Part shown: positions 1 to 7,327 of the stretch, piece by piece
Numbering within the stretch: the first letter of the stretch is position 1
How the letters are laid out: every line of letters starts with the position of its first letter
Assembly: GCF_015182285.1 (NCBI RefSeq)
Contig: NZ_PRDM01000005.1
Span: forward strand, 248,001-312,000
Length of the DNA: 64,000 nucleotides
Reading direction: 5' to 3'
Source of the DNA: Flavobacterium hungaricum
GTDB lineage: Bacteria; Bacteroidota; Bacteroidia; Flavobacteriales; Flavobacteriaceae
Notes under the pieces: model-generated
What the model was told of the DNA's origin: nothing
The model's database searches: none
The model's input: only the letters and a program-made list of their open reading frames with translations
Program-made: the position numbers and the translations under genes

Positions 1-130
1 GGAACGCAGTATTGGTCACAAAGAAACTCAGGAATTAGCAGTTATGGTTGATACTTTCAGACCATTAATGGTTACTGAGGAAGCAATGGGACTTGATGAT
101 GGACAGTACTATAAATCTTGGTGTGAATAA
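1..130 (+). CDS. hmgA: homogentisate 1,2-dioxygenase, C-terminal end (partial)
   Basis: Only the last 42 codons are in the window, in the frame that starts at base 2 and stops at 130. The tail reads ELAVMVDTFRPLMVTEEAM and ends in YYKSWCE, which resembles the C-terminus of the cupin-type iron dioxygenase that opens homogentisate to maleylacetoacetate in tyrosine and phenylalanine breakdown. The assignment is supported by hppD, the preceding pathway enzyme, 0.6 kb downstream on the same strand. The metal-binding residues lie outside the window, so the call rests on the tail and the neighbourhood. Confidence 0.75.
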   Translation, partial: ERSIGHKETQELAVMVDTFRPLMVTEEAMGLDDGQYYKSWCE

Positions 131-131
131 T

Positions 132-289
132 GAGTCAATGTGTCAATTTGATAATTAGATAATTTATAAGTTAGAAAATATGACAATTTCTAATGAGATT
201 AAAAAGTAGTCTTTGGATTACAAATGTTATATTTGCCAAGCATAATAATTTATCTCATTTACACATTTTCTAATTATCAAATTAAACAA
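132..289. repeat. AT-rich repeats flanking the four-helix bundle gene, left side
   Basis: The stretch contains a TTTGATAATTAGATAATTT segment near 149-167, and TTTCTAATTATCAAATT near 268-284. The first is the reverse complement of part of the right-hand flank at 690-717 (CAAATTATCTAATTAT). This makes inverted copies on each side of the 290-652 gene. No gene is visible in the stretch. Confidence 0.5.
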
Positions 290-652
290 ATGACATTCAA
301 CGAAAAATACAAGGATAACGCTCTTTTAATTAAAACTTTCAATTTTGCCTTAAACATAATTGACTACACAACAGAACTTCAAGATCAAAAAAAGTTTGTA
401 ATCGCAAATCAATTATTAAAAAGCGGAACATCAATTGGAGCAAATTCAAGAGAGTCACAAAACGCAGAAAGCAAAGCAGATTTTATACATAAATTAAAAA
501 TAGCTATCAAAGAAGCAGATGAAACCGAATATTGGTTATTTCTGTGCGATGCTCACAAAAGCTATCCAAATTGCAAAGACTTATTAAATGAATTATCAGA
601 AATTTTAAAAATTTTAAATAAAATAATATCAACATCTAAGATGAGGAATTAG
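290..652 (+). CDS. four-helix bundle protein (23S rRNA intervening-sequence protein family)
   Basis: A 120-aa soluble helical protein. The segment NQLLKSGTSIGANSRESQNA followed by KADFIHKLKIAIKEADETEYW is the signature of the S23/IVP four-helix bundle family. Members were first noticed inside 23S rRNA intervening sequences and are common as stand-alone genes in Bacteroidota; their function is unknown. I start at the ATG at 290; the reading frame is open further upstream but codes for an unrelated hydrophobic stretch. The gene sits between two tyrosine catabolic genes to which it has no obvious link. It is bracketed by AT-rich repeats sharing AAATTATCTAATTAT, which suggests that it inserted as a cassette. 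Confidence 0.85.
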   Translation: MTFNEKYKDNALLIKTFNFALNIIDYTTELQDQKKFVIANQLLKSGTSIGANSRESQNAESKADFIHKLKIAIKEADETEYWLFLCDAHKSYPNCKDLLNELSEILKILNKIISTSKMRN

Positions 653-715
653 AAAATTGATCAAATTAAAACATTTCAAAATTATCTCATTTTCTCATTG
701 TCAAATTATCTAATT
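653..715. repeat. AT-rich repeat flanking the four-helix bundle gene, right side
   Basis: The spacer between the four-helix bundle gene and hppD ends in CAAATTATCTAATTAT, the inverted partner of the left flank. It contains no clear promoter, so hppD may be read from upstream. Confidence 0.45.
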
Positions 716-1873
716 ATGAAACAAGTAAAATCAGTAGAATACGGATTAGAAAAAATATTTGAAGGAGCACAAGACTTCCTTCCATTATTAGGAACAGATT
801 ATGTAGAATTTTATGTAGGTAATGCCAAACAAGCCGCACATTATTACAAATCTGCTTTTGGATATCAGTCTTTGGCTTACGCCGGATTAGAAACTGGAGT
901 TCGTGACAAAGCCTCTTATGTAATTAAACAAGACAAAATCAGAATTGTTTTGACAACGCCATTAAATGCGGATTCTCCAATAAACGATCATCTAAGAAAA
1001 CATGGTGACGGAGTAAAAGTGGCTGCACTTTGGGTTGAAGATGCGAGAAGCGCTTACGAAGAAACTATTAAACGCGGCGCTCGTTCTTTTATGGAGCCAA
1101 CTGTTGAAAGCGATGAATTTGGAGAAGTGGTTCGTTCTGGAATCTATACTTACGGAGAAACCGTTCACATTTTTGTAGAAAGAAAAAATTACAACGGCGT
1201 TTTCCTGCCAGGATACAAAGAATGGAAATCAGACTTTAACCCAGAACCAACCGGATTAAAATATATTGACCACATGGTTGGAAATGTGGGCTGGAACGAA
1301 ATGAATACTTGGGTAAAATTCTACGAAGAAGTTATGGGCTTTGTAAACTTTTTATCTTTTGACGACAAACAAATCAATACAGAATATTCGGCTTTGATGA
1401 GTAAAGTAATGTCTAACGGAAACGGAAGAATTAAATTTCCAATCAATGAGCCAGCAGAGGGAAAGAAAAAATCTCAGATTGAAGAATATTTAGATTTTTA
1501 CGGAGGTCCTGGAATCCAGCATATTGCCATTGCAACAGACGATATTATCAAAACCGTTTCGGCTTTAAAAGCACGCGGTGTTGAATTTTTATCAGCTCCT
1601 CCACATGCTTATTACGAAGCAATCCCAGAAAGATTGGGCGTTCATATGGATATGATGAAAGAGGATTTGAACGAAATTGAGAAATTGGCCATAATGGTAG
1701 ATGCTGATGAAGATGGGTATCTTTTACAAATTTTTACGAAGCCGGTTCAGGATCGTCCGACGCTTTTCTTCGAAATTATTCAAAGAATGGGAGCAAAAGG
1801 CTTTGGTGCAGGCAACTTTAAAGCCCTTTTTGAATCGATTGAAAGAGAACAAGAATTGCGAGGAACGCTATAA
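716..1873 (+). CDS. hppD: 4-hydroxyphenylpyruvate dioxygenase
   Basis: A 385-aa Fe(II) dioxygenase of the vicinal-oxygen-chelate fold that converts 4-hydroxyphenylpyruvate to homogentisate, the substrate of hmgA just upstream. Two glyoxalase-like halves are visible. The iron triad fits His186 (KYIDHMVGN), His269 (GPGIQHIAIATDDI) and Glu353 (TLFFEIIQRMG), with the usual C-terminal GFGAGNFKALFESIE. Length matches the family. A TTG at 698 lies in frame upstream, but the ATG at 716 gives the normal N-terminus. Confidence in function is high. Confidence 0.97.
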   Translation: MKQVKSVEYGLEKIFEGAQDFLPLLGTDYVEFYVGNAKQAAHYYKSAFGYQSLAYAGLETGVRDKASYVIKQDKIRIVLTTPLNADSPINDHLRKHGDGVKVAALWVEDARSAYEETIKRGARSFMEPTVESDEFGEVVRSGIYTYGETVHIFVERKNYNGVFLPGYKEWKSDFNPEPTGLKYIDHMVGNVGWNEMNTWVKFYEEVMGFVNFLSFDDKQINTEYSALMSKVMSNGNGRIKFPINEPAEGKKKSQIEEYLDFYGGPGIQHIAIATDDIIKTVSALKARGVEFLSAPPHAYYEAIPERLGVHMDMMKEDLNEIEKLAIMVDADEDGYLLQIFTKPVQDRPTLFFEIIQRMGAKGFGAGNFKALFESIEREQELRGTL

Positions 1874-1982
1874 AATGTTAATTTTAATTCACAAAACAGT
1901 ATAATTCTCTAAAAAACGATGCTTTTTTTGCAAATGTTATGTTAAACTTGACTTTAGCTATTTATTTTTTGAACTTTCTATC

Positions 1983-2106
1983 TATCTTTGCACTCGCAAA
2001 AAGGAAGGGGTGGTTTCCTTCCGAATTGATATAAATTTCATAATTTATAGTTTTTTGGTTAGTTAATAGCATAAAAACTCAGTCATCTTTGACTGAGTTT
2101 TTTTGT
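1983..2106 (+). ncRNA. candidate small RNA between a -7 box and a terminator
   Basis: A TAnnTTTG box (TATCTTTG, 1983-1990) lies 85 bases before a strong terminator at 2075-2106, with no reading frame of useful size between. The stretch after the box has a local hairpin (GGAAGG...CCTTCC, about 2002-2021). A transcript of about 110 nt is possible. It could also be only a leftover promoter plus the hppD terminator. No known RNA family was recognised. Confidence 0.3.
2075..2106 (+). terminator. rho-independent terminator
   Basis: AAACTCAGTCA, a short loop, then TGACTGAGTTT run into a T-rich tail. It ends the hppD-side transcript. Confidence 0.8.
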
Positions 2107-2119
2107 TTTGGTACATTTG
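2088..2119 (+). promoter_or_regulatory. Bacteroidota-type promoter for the DUF3108-kynA operon
   Basis: TTTG at 2088-2091, 20 bases, then TACATTTG at 2112-2119. This fits the -33/-7 pattern of the main Bacteroidota sigma factor. The -33 element lies inside the upstream terminator hairpin. Transcription would begin near 2125, about 45 bases before the DUF3108 start. Confidence 0.55.
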
Positions 2120-2170
2120 GAATAAAATTTGCATTTATTTATCTTTATAATGATATGTAAAAATTGTACT

Positions 2171-2941
2171 ATGAAAAAACTCATCCTCATCATACTAGTT
2201 CTCTCTTCATTTAGTTTTGATTCTTTCAAAGGAGATGCCTTTGACACCGGCGAATTTTTTAAATTTAGGATTCACTACGGAATCGTCAATGCGGGTTACG
2301 CAACACTCGAAATAAAAGACGCTACCATCAATAATAAAAAAGTATACCATGCTGTCGGCAAAGGTTACACAACGGGAATGTCTAAATTCTTTTTTAAGGT
2401 TGAAGATTTATACGAAAGTTATTTTGACAAAGAAAGCGGCAACCCTTATCGCTATGTGCGAAAAATTGACGAAGGCGGTTATACCAAAAATCAAGAAGGT
2501 TTTTTTAATCAAAATGAAAATCGCGTTTTAGTAAAAGATTACAAACGAAAATCAGAAAAAACGATTGTTGTAACAGAAAATGTACAAGATATTGTCTCGT
2601 CTTTTTATTACTTGAGAAATCATCCAAACATAGACAAATTAAAGTCTGGGGAATCTATAATAATTGATATGTTTTTTGATGATGAAATCACAAAATTTAA
2701 GTTAAAATATATAGGTCGTCAAGATATTACGACTAAATTTGGAACGATAAATACAATGGTCTTTAAACCCTCTGTACAAAAAGGAAGAGTCTTTAAAGAA
2801 GACGAAAGTTTAACACTCTGGATTACAGACGATGTAAACAAAGTTCCCATTAGAATCAAAGCAGATTTAGCAGTTGGATCTTTAAAGGCAGATCTCGACG
2901 AATATAAAGGATTACAAAGTCCACTTAAAGTAAAAAAATAA
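2171..2941 (+). CDS. DUF3108 domain protein, exported
   Basis: A 256-aa protein with an N-terminal signal sequence (MKKLILIILVLSSFSF). The mature part reads FKFRIHYGIVNAGYATLEI and later TITVF-like strands, typical of DUF3108 envelope proteins of unknown role. An in-frame ATG at 2129 exists, but the signal peptide points to the ATG at 2171. The stop codon overlaps the next start (TAATG at 2939-2943), so it is translationally coupled to the tryptophan dioxygenase gene. No catalytic motif was recognised. Confidence 0.85.
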   Translation: MKKLILIILVLSSFSFDSFKGDAFDTGEFFKFRIHYGIVNAGYATLEIKDATINNKKVYHAVGKGYTTGMSKFFFKVEDLYESYFDKESGNPYRYVRKIDEGGYTKNQEGFFNQNENRVLVKDYKRKSEKTIVVTENVQDIVSSFYYLRNHPNIDKLKSGESIIIDMFFDDEITKFKLKYIGRQDITTKFGTINTMVFKPSVQKGRVFKEDESLTLWITDDVNKVPIRIKADLAVGSLKADLDEYKGLQSPLKVKK

Positions 2942-3882
2942 TGAATACCACAGATCATTCTGAAGCAATTTTAAAAGAAATTGAACAAAAATTTCAAGCT
3001 ATAAATCAAAAAACTGATGTGCAGCTTGAAGGATTGCTTTGGTCGAAACTTATTACCTATTGGGATTATATTCAAACGGATGCACTTTTAAATTTACAAA
3101 TACAGCGCACTACACTTCCTGACGAAATGGTTTTTATCATGTACCATCAGGTTAACGAATTAATCTTCAAAATGATTTTGTGGGAAATTGATCAGATTGC
3201 GGATACCGAAAACATTCAAGTCGATTTTTTCAGCGAAAGATTATCCAGAATTACAAGATATTTTGACATGCTTACCAATTCGTTCAGCATTATGGAGAAC
3301 GGAATGGAAGTAGATCAATATATGAAGTTTAGAAATACATTGACCCCGGCGAGTGGTTTTCAGAGTGCTCAATACAGAATGATCGAATTTGCATCTACAG
3401 ACGTTATCAACTTAACAGACAGAAGATATAAAGATGGTTTTGATGAAAATACAGACTTAGAAACTTCATTTGAACATTTGTATTGGCAGGCAGCAGGAAA
3501 AGATTATCACACCGGACAAAAATCTTATTTGCTAAATGAATTTGAAAAAAAATACAAAGAGTCTTTTTTAAGACAAATGTCATCATTTAAAACGAAAAAC
3601 ATTTGGCAGAAATTCACACAATTACCAATTGAAGACCAACAAAATACAGCACTTATTGATGCCATGCGTCATTACGACAAAACGGTAAATATTACTTGGG
3701 TGATGCAGCATTTAAACACTGCGAGAAAATACATTTTAGAAAGCGGAAAAGGCAACGGTGAAGCGACTGGTGGCAGCGACTGGCAAAAATATATGCATCC
3801 AAAATACCAAAGACGCATCTTTTTTCCTAAATTGTGGACCGAAGAAGAATTGTCCAATTGGGGAAATGAAACTATCGCGTAA
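2941..3882 (+). CDS. kynA: tryptophan 2,3-dioxygenase family protein
   Basis: A 313-aa helical haem dioxygenase that would oxidise tryptophan to N-formylkynurenine, the first step of the kynurenine route. Family segments are clear: LPDEMVFIMYHQVNELIFK (substrate pocket), FRNTLTPASGFQSAQYRMIE, and a C-terminal segment with WVMQHLNTARKYI, where the histidine fits the proximal haem ligand, followed by the GKGNGEATGGSDW loop. The start overlaps the DUF3108 stop. With hmgA and hppD nearby, the region forms an aromatic amino acid degradation neighbourhood. Other kynurenine genes are not in the window. Confidence 0.92.
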   Translation: MNTTDHSEAILKEIEQKFQAINQKTDVQLEGLLWSKLITYWDYIQTDALLNLQIQRTTLPDEMVFIMYHQVNELIFKMILWEIDQIADTENIQVDFFSERLSRITRYFDMLTNSFSIMENGMEVDQYMKFRNTLTPASGFQSAQYRMIEFASTDVINLTDRRYKDGFDENTDLETSFEHLYWQAAGKDYHTGQKSYLLNEFEKKYKESFLRQMSSFKTKNIWQKFTQLPIEDQQNTALIDAMRHYDKTVNITWVMQHLNTARKYILESGKGNGEATGGSDWQKYMHPKYQRRIFFPKLWTEEELSNWGNETIA

Positions 3883-5131
3883 TTCTCCACAAAAAAATTT
3901 AAAAAGTTTGAAAAAAGCAGTCGTAATTTTAATTGTCTTGTTTTCGATTTTCTCATGTAACAATAAAACAGAAGAAAAAGTCGAAGCCAAAATCACTAAA
4001 CCAAAAACAAAAAAAGTAGAATTCGGTTTTAATTACGCAGATTTCAATGTTGTAAATGACACAATTTCTAAAGGCGATTCTTTTGGATCTATTCTTCAAA
4101 GCCAGAACATTGGCGACAAAAAAGTGCACGATATTGTGGAGCAGGTAAAAGATTCTTTTAATGTAAGATCTATTCGATACAACAAACCTTTTACTTTACT
4201 TCGCTCCAAAAACAAAACCAACAAGCTGCAGGCTTTTATTTATCAGCCCGATGCTTTGACTTATTATGTTATTGATTTAAGAGACAGCGCTGCAAAAGCT
4301 TATAAAAAAATAAAACCAGTTACGCTGAAGCGAAAAATAATTGGAGGTGTTTTAAAAAGCTCATTATCCGAAACTTTAGGAAATGAAAGTGTAGAAGCTG
4401 CTCTTGCCAGCAGAATCACAAAAGTATTTTCTTGGTCTATCGACTTCTTCAAACTTAAAAAAGGCGATCGTTACGGTTTAATTTTTACCGAAAGATTCAT
4501 CAACGGAAAAACTTACGACGGTGTTGAAGAACTAGAAGCTGCATTTTTTGAATACAAAGGCAAAATCGTCTATGCGTTTCCGTTTGAAAAAGACACTACT
4601 TCTGGAAAAGTAGAATATTACGACGACGAAGGAAAAACACTAAAAAACTTCTTTCTAAAAACACCTATTAAATTCAGCCGAATCACTTCACGATTCACAA
4701 TGAATAGATTTCACCCCGTACAGCACACTTGGAAAGCACACAAAGGAACCGATTACGCTGCGCCAACAGGAACACCGATTTCGACAACTGCTTCTGGAAT
4801 TGTAGAAGCAACTGGGTATACCGCAGGAAACGGAAACTTTGTAAAAGTAAAACACAACGGAACCTACTCTACTCAATATTTACATATGTCGAAAATCCTG
4901 GTTCGCCGCGGACAACGTGTTACACAAGGTCAAACTATTGGTTTGGTCGGAAGTACAGGTTTGGCCTCTGGCCCGCACGTTTGCTATCGCTTCTGGAAAA
5001 ACGGCGTTCAGGTTGATGCACTTCGTTTGAATCTGCCAACAGGAGAATCTTTGACAGGAAACGACAGAACTCTTTTCATGGCGCATATCGAACCTTTGAA
5101 AAGAGAATTGGACAGCATCGGGAATTTATAA
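3866..5131 (+). CDS. M23 family metallopeptidase, lipoprotein
   Basis: A LytM-type peptidoglycan endopeptidase of 421 aa. The N-terminus ends in a lipobox (LFSIFSC), so the protein is probably membrane-anchored. The peptidase domain is in the last third: HKGTD (His292, Asp296) supplies two zinc ligands, QYLHMS follows, and the motif that is usually HxH reads HVC (His371, Cys373), as in many Bacteroidota homologues that I recall. The ATG at 3866 overlaps the kynA end by 17 bases. A TTG at 3908 would give a shorter signal peptide and is an alternative start. It likely acts in cell wall remodelling. Confidence 0.88.
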   Translation: MKLSRNSPQKNLKSLKKAVVILIVLFSIFSCNNKTEEKVEAKITKPKTKKVEFGFNYADFNVVNDTISKGDSFGSILQSQNIGDKKVHDIVEQVKDSFNVRSIRYNKPFTLLRSKNKTNKLQAFIYQPDALTYYVIDLRDSAAKAYKKIKPVTLKRKIIGGVLKSSLSETLGNESVEAALASRITKVFSWSIDFFKLKKGDRYGLIFTERFINGKTYDGVEELEAAFFEYKGKIVYAFPFEKDTTSGKVEYYDDEGKTLKNFFLKTPIKFSRITSRFTMNRFHPVQHTWKAHKGTDYAAPTGTPISTTASGIVEATGYTAGNGNFVKVKHNGTYSTQYLHMSKILVRRGQRVTQGQTIGLVGSTGLASGPHVCYRFWKNGVQVDALRLNLPTGESLTGNDRTLFMAHIEPLKRELDSIGNL

Positions 5132-5164
5132 AGAATAAATCCTTTTCCTTACCAGATAACATTT

Positions 5165-5770
5165 ATGATTACTATACATCAGAAAAGCGACATTGTTATT
5201 CCTTTTGATAAAATAGGTGATAATTGCTGGGATGTAAAATCAAAACTCATCATTGAATCTTTAGCCGAAAACTGGAGCAATGACTTAAAAGATCCCATTT
5301 CAACAGCAGCTATAGAAAATTTAGAAAAACGTTTGGGAACAACTCTTCCCTATGGTTTAAAAACTTTTTACAACACTTTTGGAATTGCTGATATCGGCGA
5401 AGAATTACAGAAATTTGATGATATCATTTGGTTAAAAGATATTTGGGAAGAAGATAGTCCGTATGGTCCAGAATTCACAAAAGAGGATAAAATTTCTTTA
5501 CCGCACTTAATTTCATTTAGTGACTACTTAGGAAATGGAAACATGTTCTGTTTTCACAACGAAACAAAAGAAATCTATTATTACGACCACGACACAAGAC
5601 CTTTTATAACAAAAATGTTTGATAGTATTGACGATTATATTAAAGGCTGCTTAATTTTTGCTCAAACCGATCTTTTTGGAGAAGTCAAACAACAGCAGGT
5701 AGAAGAATGGACTGAAGATATTATAGAAGATTTATTTGGAAAAGATATCGTTAAAAAATGGCGTTATTAA
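5165..5770 (+). CDS. SMI1/KNR4 (SUKH) family protein
   Basis: A 201-aa protein. The segment AIENLEKRLGTTLPYGLKTF opens the SMI1/KNR4 fold, and LISFSDYLGNGNMFCFHNE matches the later conserved strand. SUKH proteins often serve as immunity proteins against polymorphic or contact-dependent toxins, but many are unassigned. No toxin gene is adjacent in the window. The next gene starts at or just after the stop, so the two are probably co-transcribed. Confidence 0.75.
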   Translation: MITIHQKSDIVIPFDKIGDNCWDVKSKLIIESLAENWSNDLKDPISTAAIENLEKRLGTTLPYGLKTFYNTFGIADIGEELQKFDDIIWLKDIWEEDSPYGPEFTKEDKISLPHLISFSDYLGNGNMFCFHNETKEIYYYDHDTRPFITKMFDSIDDYIKGCLIFAQTDLFGEVKQQQVEEWTEDIIEDLFGKDIVKKWRY

Positions 5771-5796
5771 AAATCAATTCTAAAAATAAAAAAATC

Positions 5797-6417
5797 ATGA
5801 AAAATTCGCGTCTTAAAACCATGTATCATGAAACTTTTTCTGGTTTAAAATTATTTTACCGAGACACCAATCTTTCAGAAGATTTAATTTCAAAATATAA
5901 AGTCGGACAAATAATTCAGGAAAAAGGTTTTACTGACATGAGTTCTTTGGGCGGCGGACTTTCTGGAAATCTACGCTATTTAATTGCAAGTGCTCATGCA
6001 AAAGACATTTCAAAATTCAACCCTGATTCAGGAAAAATCGGTCACTTTCTCTTAGATTCAATTGCTTATTTTAAAGTTTTAGATATTCAAAAAATTGGAG
6101 ATAAAACGCAAATCTTTCTTTTGAATATTCCTGATAATGCAATTTCGCTTTTTAAAAATTCAACTTCCAATCTTGAAGAAGAAATTACAGAAAAGGCAAG
6201 AAAAAAATTCATTGATAAAAGAGATATTGCTTTAATTCAAGATTTACAAACGGAAAATTGGAAAGAAAGAACAAAATCTCCGCTTGGAATGAGTGACATC
6301 GGCGAATTGTTTTTTGATGATTCTAAAATTAAAATCGAAACTTTAAAAAGAATTGAAATTGACACTGAAAATAAAGTTATTCATATTAATAAAAAACCCT
6401 GGTGGAAGATTTGGTAA
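5797..6417 (+). CDS. hypothetical protein, unknown family
   Basis: A 206-aa soluble protein (or 219 aa if the ATG at 5758, which overlaps the previous gene, is used). I see no signal peptide, membrane segment or catalytic motif that I can name. The N-terminal part (MYHETFSGLKLFYRDTNLS) and a SLGGGLSGNLRYLIASAHA segment look like a compact globular domain; the C-terminus ends in NKKPWWKIW. Its close spacing to the SMI1/KNR4 gene suggests a two-gene accessory unit. Function not assigned. Confidence 0.6.
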   Translation: MKNSRLKTMYHETFSGLKLFYRDTNLSEDLISKYKVGQIIQEKGFTDMSSLGGGLSGNLRYLIASAHAKDISKFNPDSGKIGHFLLDSIAYFKVLDIQKIGDKTQIFLLNIPDNAISLFKNSTSNLEEEITEKARKKFIDKRDIALIQDLQTENWKERTKSPLGMSDIGELFFDDSKIKIETLKRIEIDTENKVIHINKKPWWKIW

Positions 6418-6468
6418 ATATTATAAGAAAAATATTATATAAAATATTTTTCAATAATATAGATTTAG

Positions 6469-6476
6469 TATCTTTG
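6469..6476 (+). promoter_or_regulatory. -7 box of the GNAT gene pair
   Basis: TATCTTTG, matching TAnnTTTG, 30 bases before the 51-aa gene. No good -33 box was seen. Confidence 0.5.
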
Positions 6477-6505
6477 TGCCTGAATTATATTTTAAAGTAA
6501 AAAAT

Positions 6506-6661
6506 ATGGCAACTACAATAAAAATTACTCCAGTAGTAGAAGGTCTTGAATCTAAAAAATTCAACACTACCATATCTTCAAGTAAAACAAATAAAATTTC
6601 TGAGGAAAAAAAAGCTAAAATATTTTCTTTAGTAAATAAGGTTTTGGCGAAAAATTCTTAA
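6506..6661 (+). CDS. 51-aa protein, candidate antitoxin of the GNAT gene
   Basis: A small lysine- and serine-rich protein starting MATTIKITPVVEGLESKKFN, with a C-terminal helix SEEKKAKIFSLVNKVLAKN. A GTG further upstream is in frame, but it overlaps the -7 box, so the ATG at 6506 is preferred. It ends 4 bases before the GNAT gene. The order, size and spacing fit a type II antitoxin followed by its acetyltransferase toxin. I cannot see a ribbon-helix-helix signature, so the role is an inference from context. Confidence 0.55.
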   Translation: MATTIKITPVVEGLESKKFNTTISSSKTNKISEEKKAKIFSLVNKVLAKNS

Positions 6662-6665
6662 TTAA

Positions 6666-7202
6666 ATGGATTTATCTGATTTTTCTTTTTCATTATTAAA
6701 AGATGAAGACATTTTAGATGATTTTGACTGCGAAGACATTGAAATAAATGAATTTTTATTAGAAGATTCAAAAAAATTTCAAAGTGAAAAAATCACAAAT
6801 ACTTATCTATTTAAAGAAAAAAATAAAGTCGTTGCATTTTTTTCAATATCAAATGACTGCCTTAATGATTTAGGTTATCAAAACTCTATTTGGAATAAAC
6901 TTCATCGCAAGATTAAATTACCAAACCAAAAAAGAATAAAACAATATCCAGCCGTCAAAATTGCACGTTTGGGCATTGACAAAAATTACAAAGGCAAAGG
7001 GTTATCTCATCAATTACTTGATTTCATTAAAGGCTGGACATTTATTGAGCACAAACCGGCCTGCCGTTTATTAATCTTAGATGCTTACAACAGACCGATA
7101 CAACTTAATACATACCAAAAAAATGATTTTACATTTTTGTTAGATTCTGATAAGAACAAAAAGCATAGATTTATGTATTTTGATTTAATGAGATTAGAAT
7201 AA
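6666..7202 (+). CDS. GNAT family N-acetyltransferase, possible TacT-like toxin
   Basis: A 178-aa acetyltransferase. The opening FDCEDIEINEFLLEDSKKF resembles the FxCG...LNxFL start of tRNA-acetylating TacT/AtaT toxins. VKIARLGIDKNYKGKGLSHQ is motif A with the acetyl-CoA loop, and LDAYNRPIQLNTYQKNDF matches the C-terminal NxxAxxFYxKxGF region with changes. The upstream 51-aa gene could be its antitoxin. It may instead be an ordinary small-molecule acetyltransferase; the substrate cannot be read from the sequence. Confidence 0.75.
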   Translation: MDLSDFSFSLLKDEDILDDFDCEDIEINEFLLEDSKKFQSEKITNTYLFKEKNKVVAFFSISNDCLNDLGYQNSIWNKLHRKIKLPNQKRIKQYPAVKIARLGIDKNYKGKGLSHQLLDFIKGWTFIEHKPACRLLILDAYNRPIQLNTYQKNDFTFLLDSDKNKKHRFMYFDLMRLE

Positions 7203-7285
7203 AAGAAGTAATAAAATCAAAAAAACGTTTTCGTAACTAATTGTTATATAATCGTGAACCTTTAATGTATTAAAAGTTATTTCAG

Positions 7286-7293
7286 TATTTTTG
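7286..7293 (+). promoter_or_regulatory. -7 box of pgi
   Basis: TATTTTTG, matching TAnnTTTG, 35 bases before the pgi start. No -33 box was recognised at the right distance. Confidence 0.45.
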
Positions 7294-7327
7294 TGTTTGG
7301 ATAAAAATAAACTCAATTATATATAAA

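Noticed and set aside
1905-2128. tRNA gene
   Set aside because: No cloverleaf or CCA-type arms could be drawn in this stretch.
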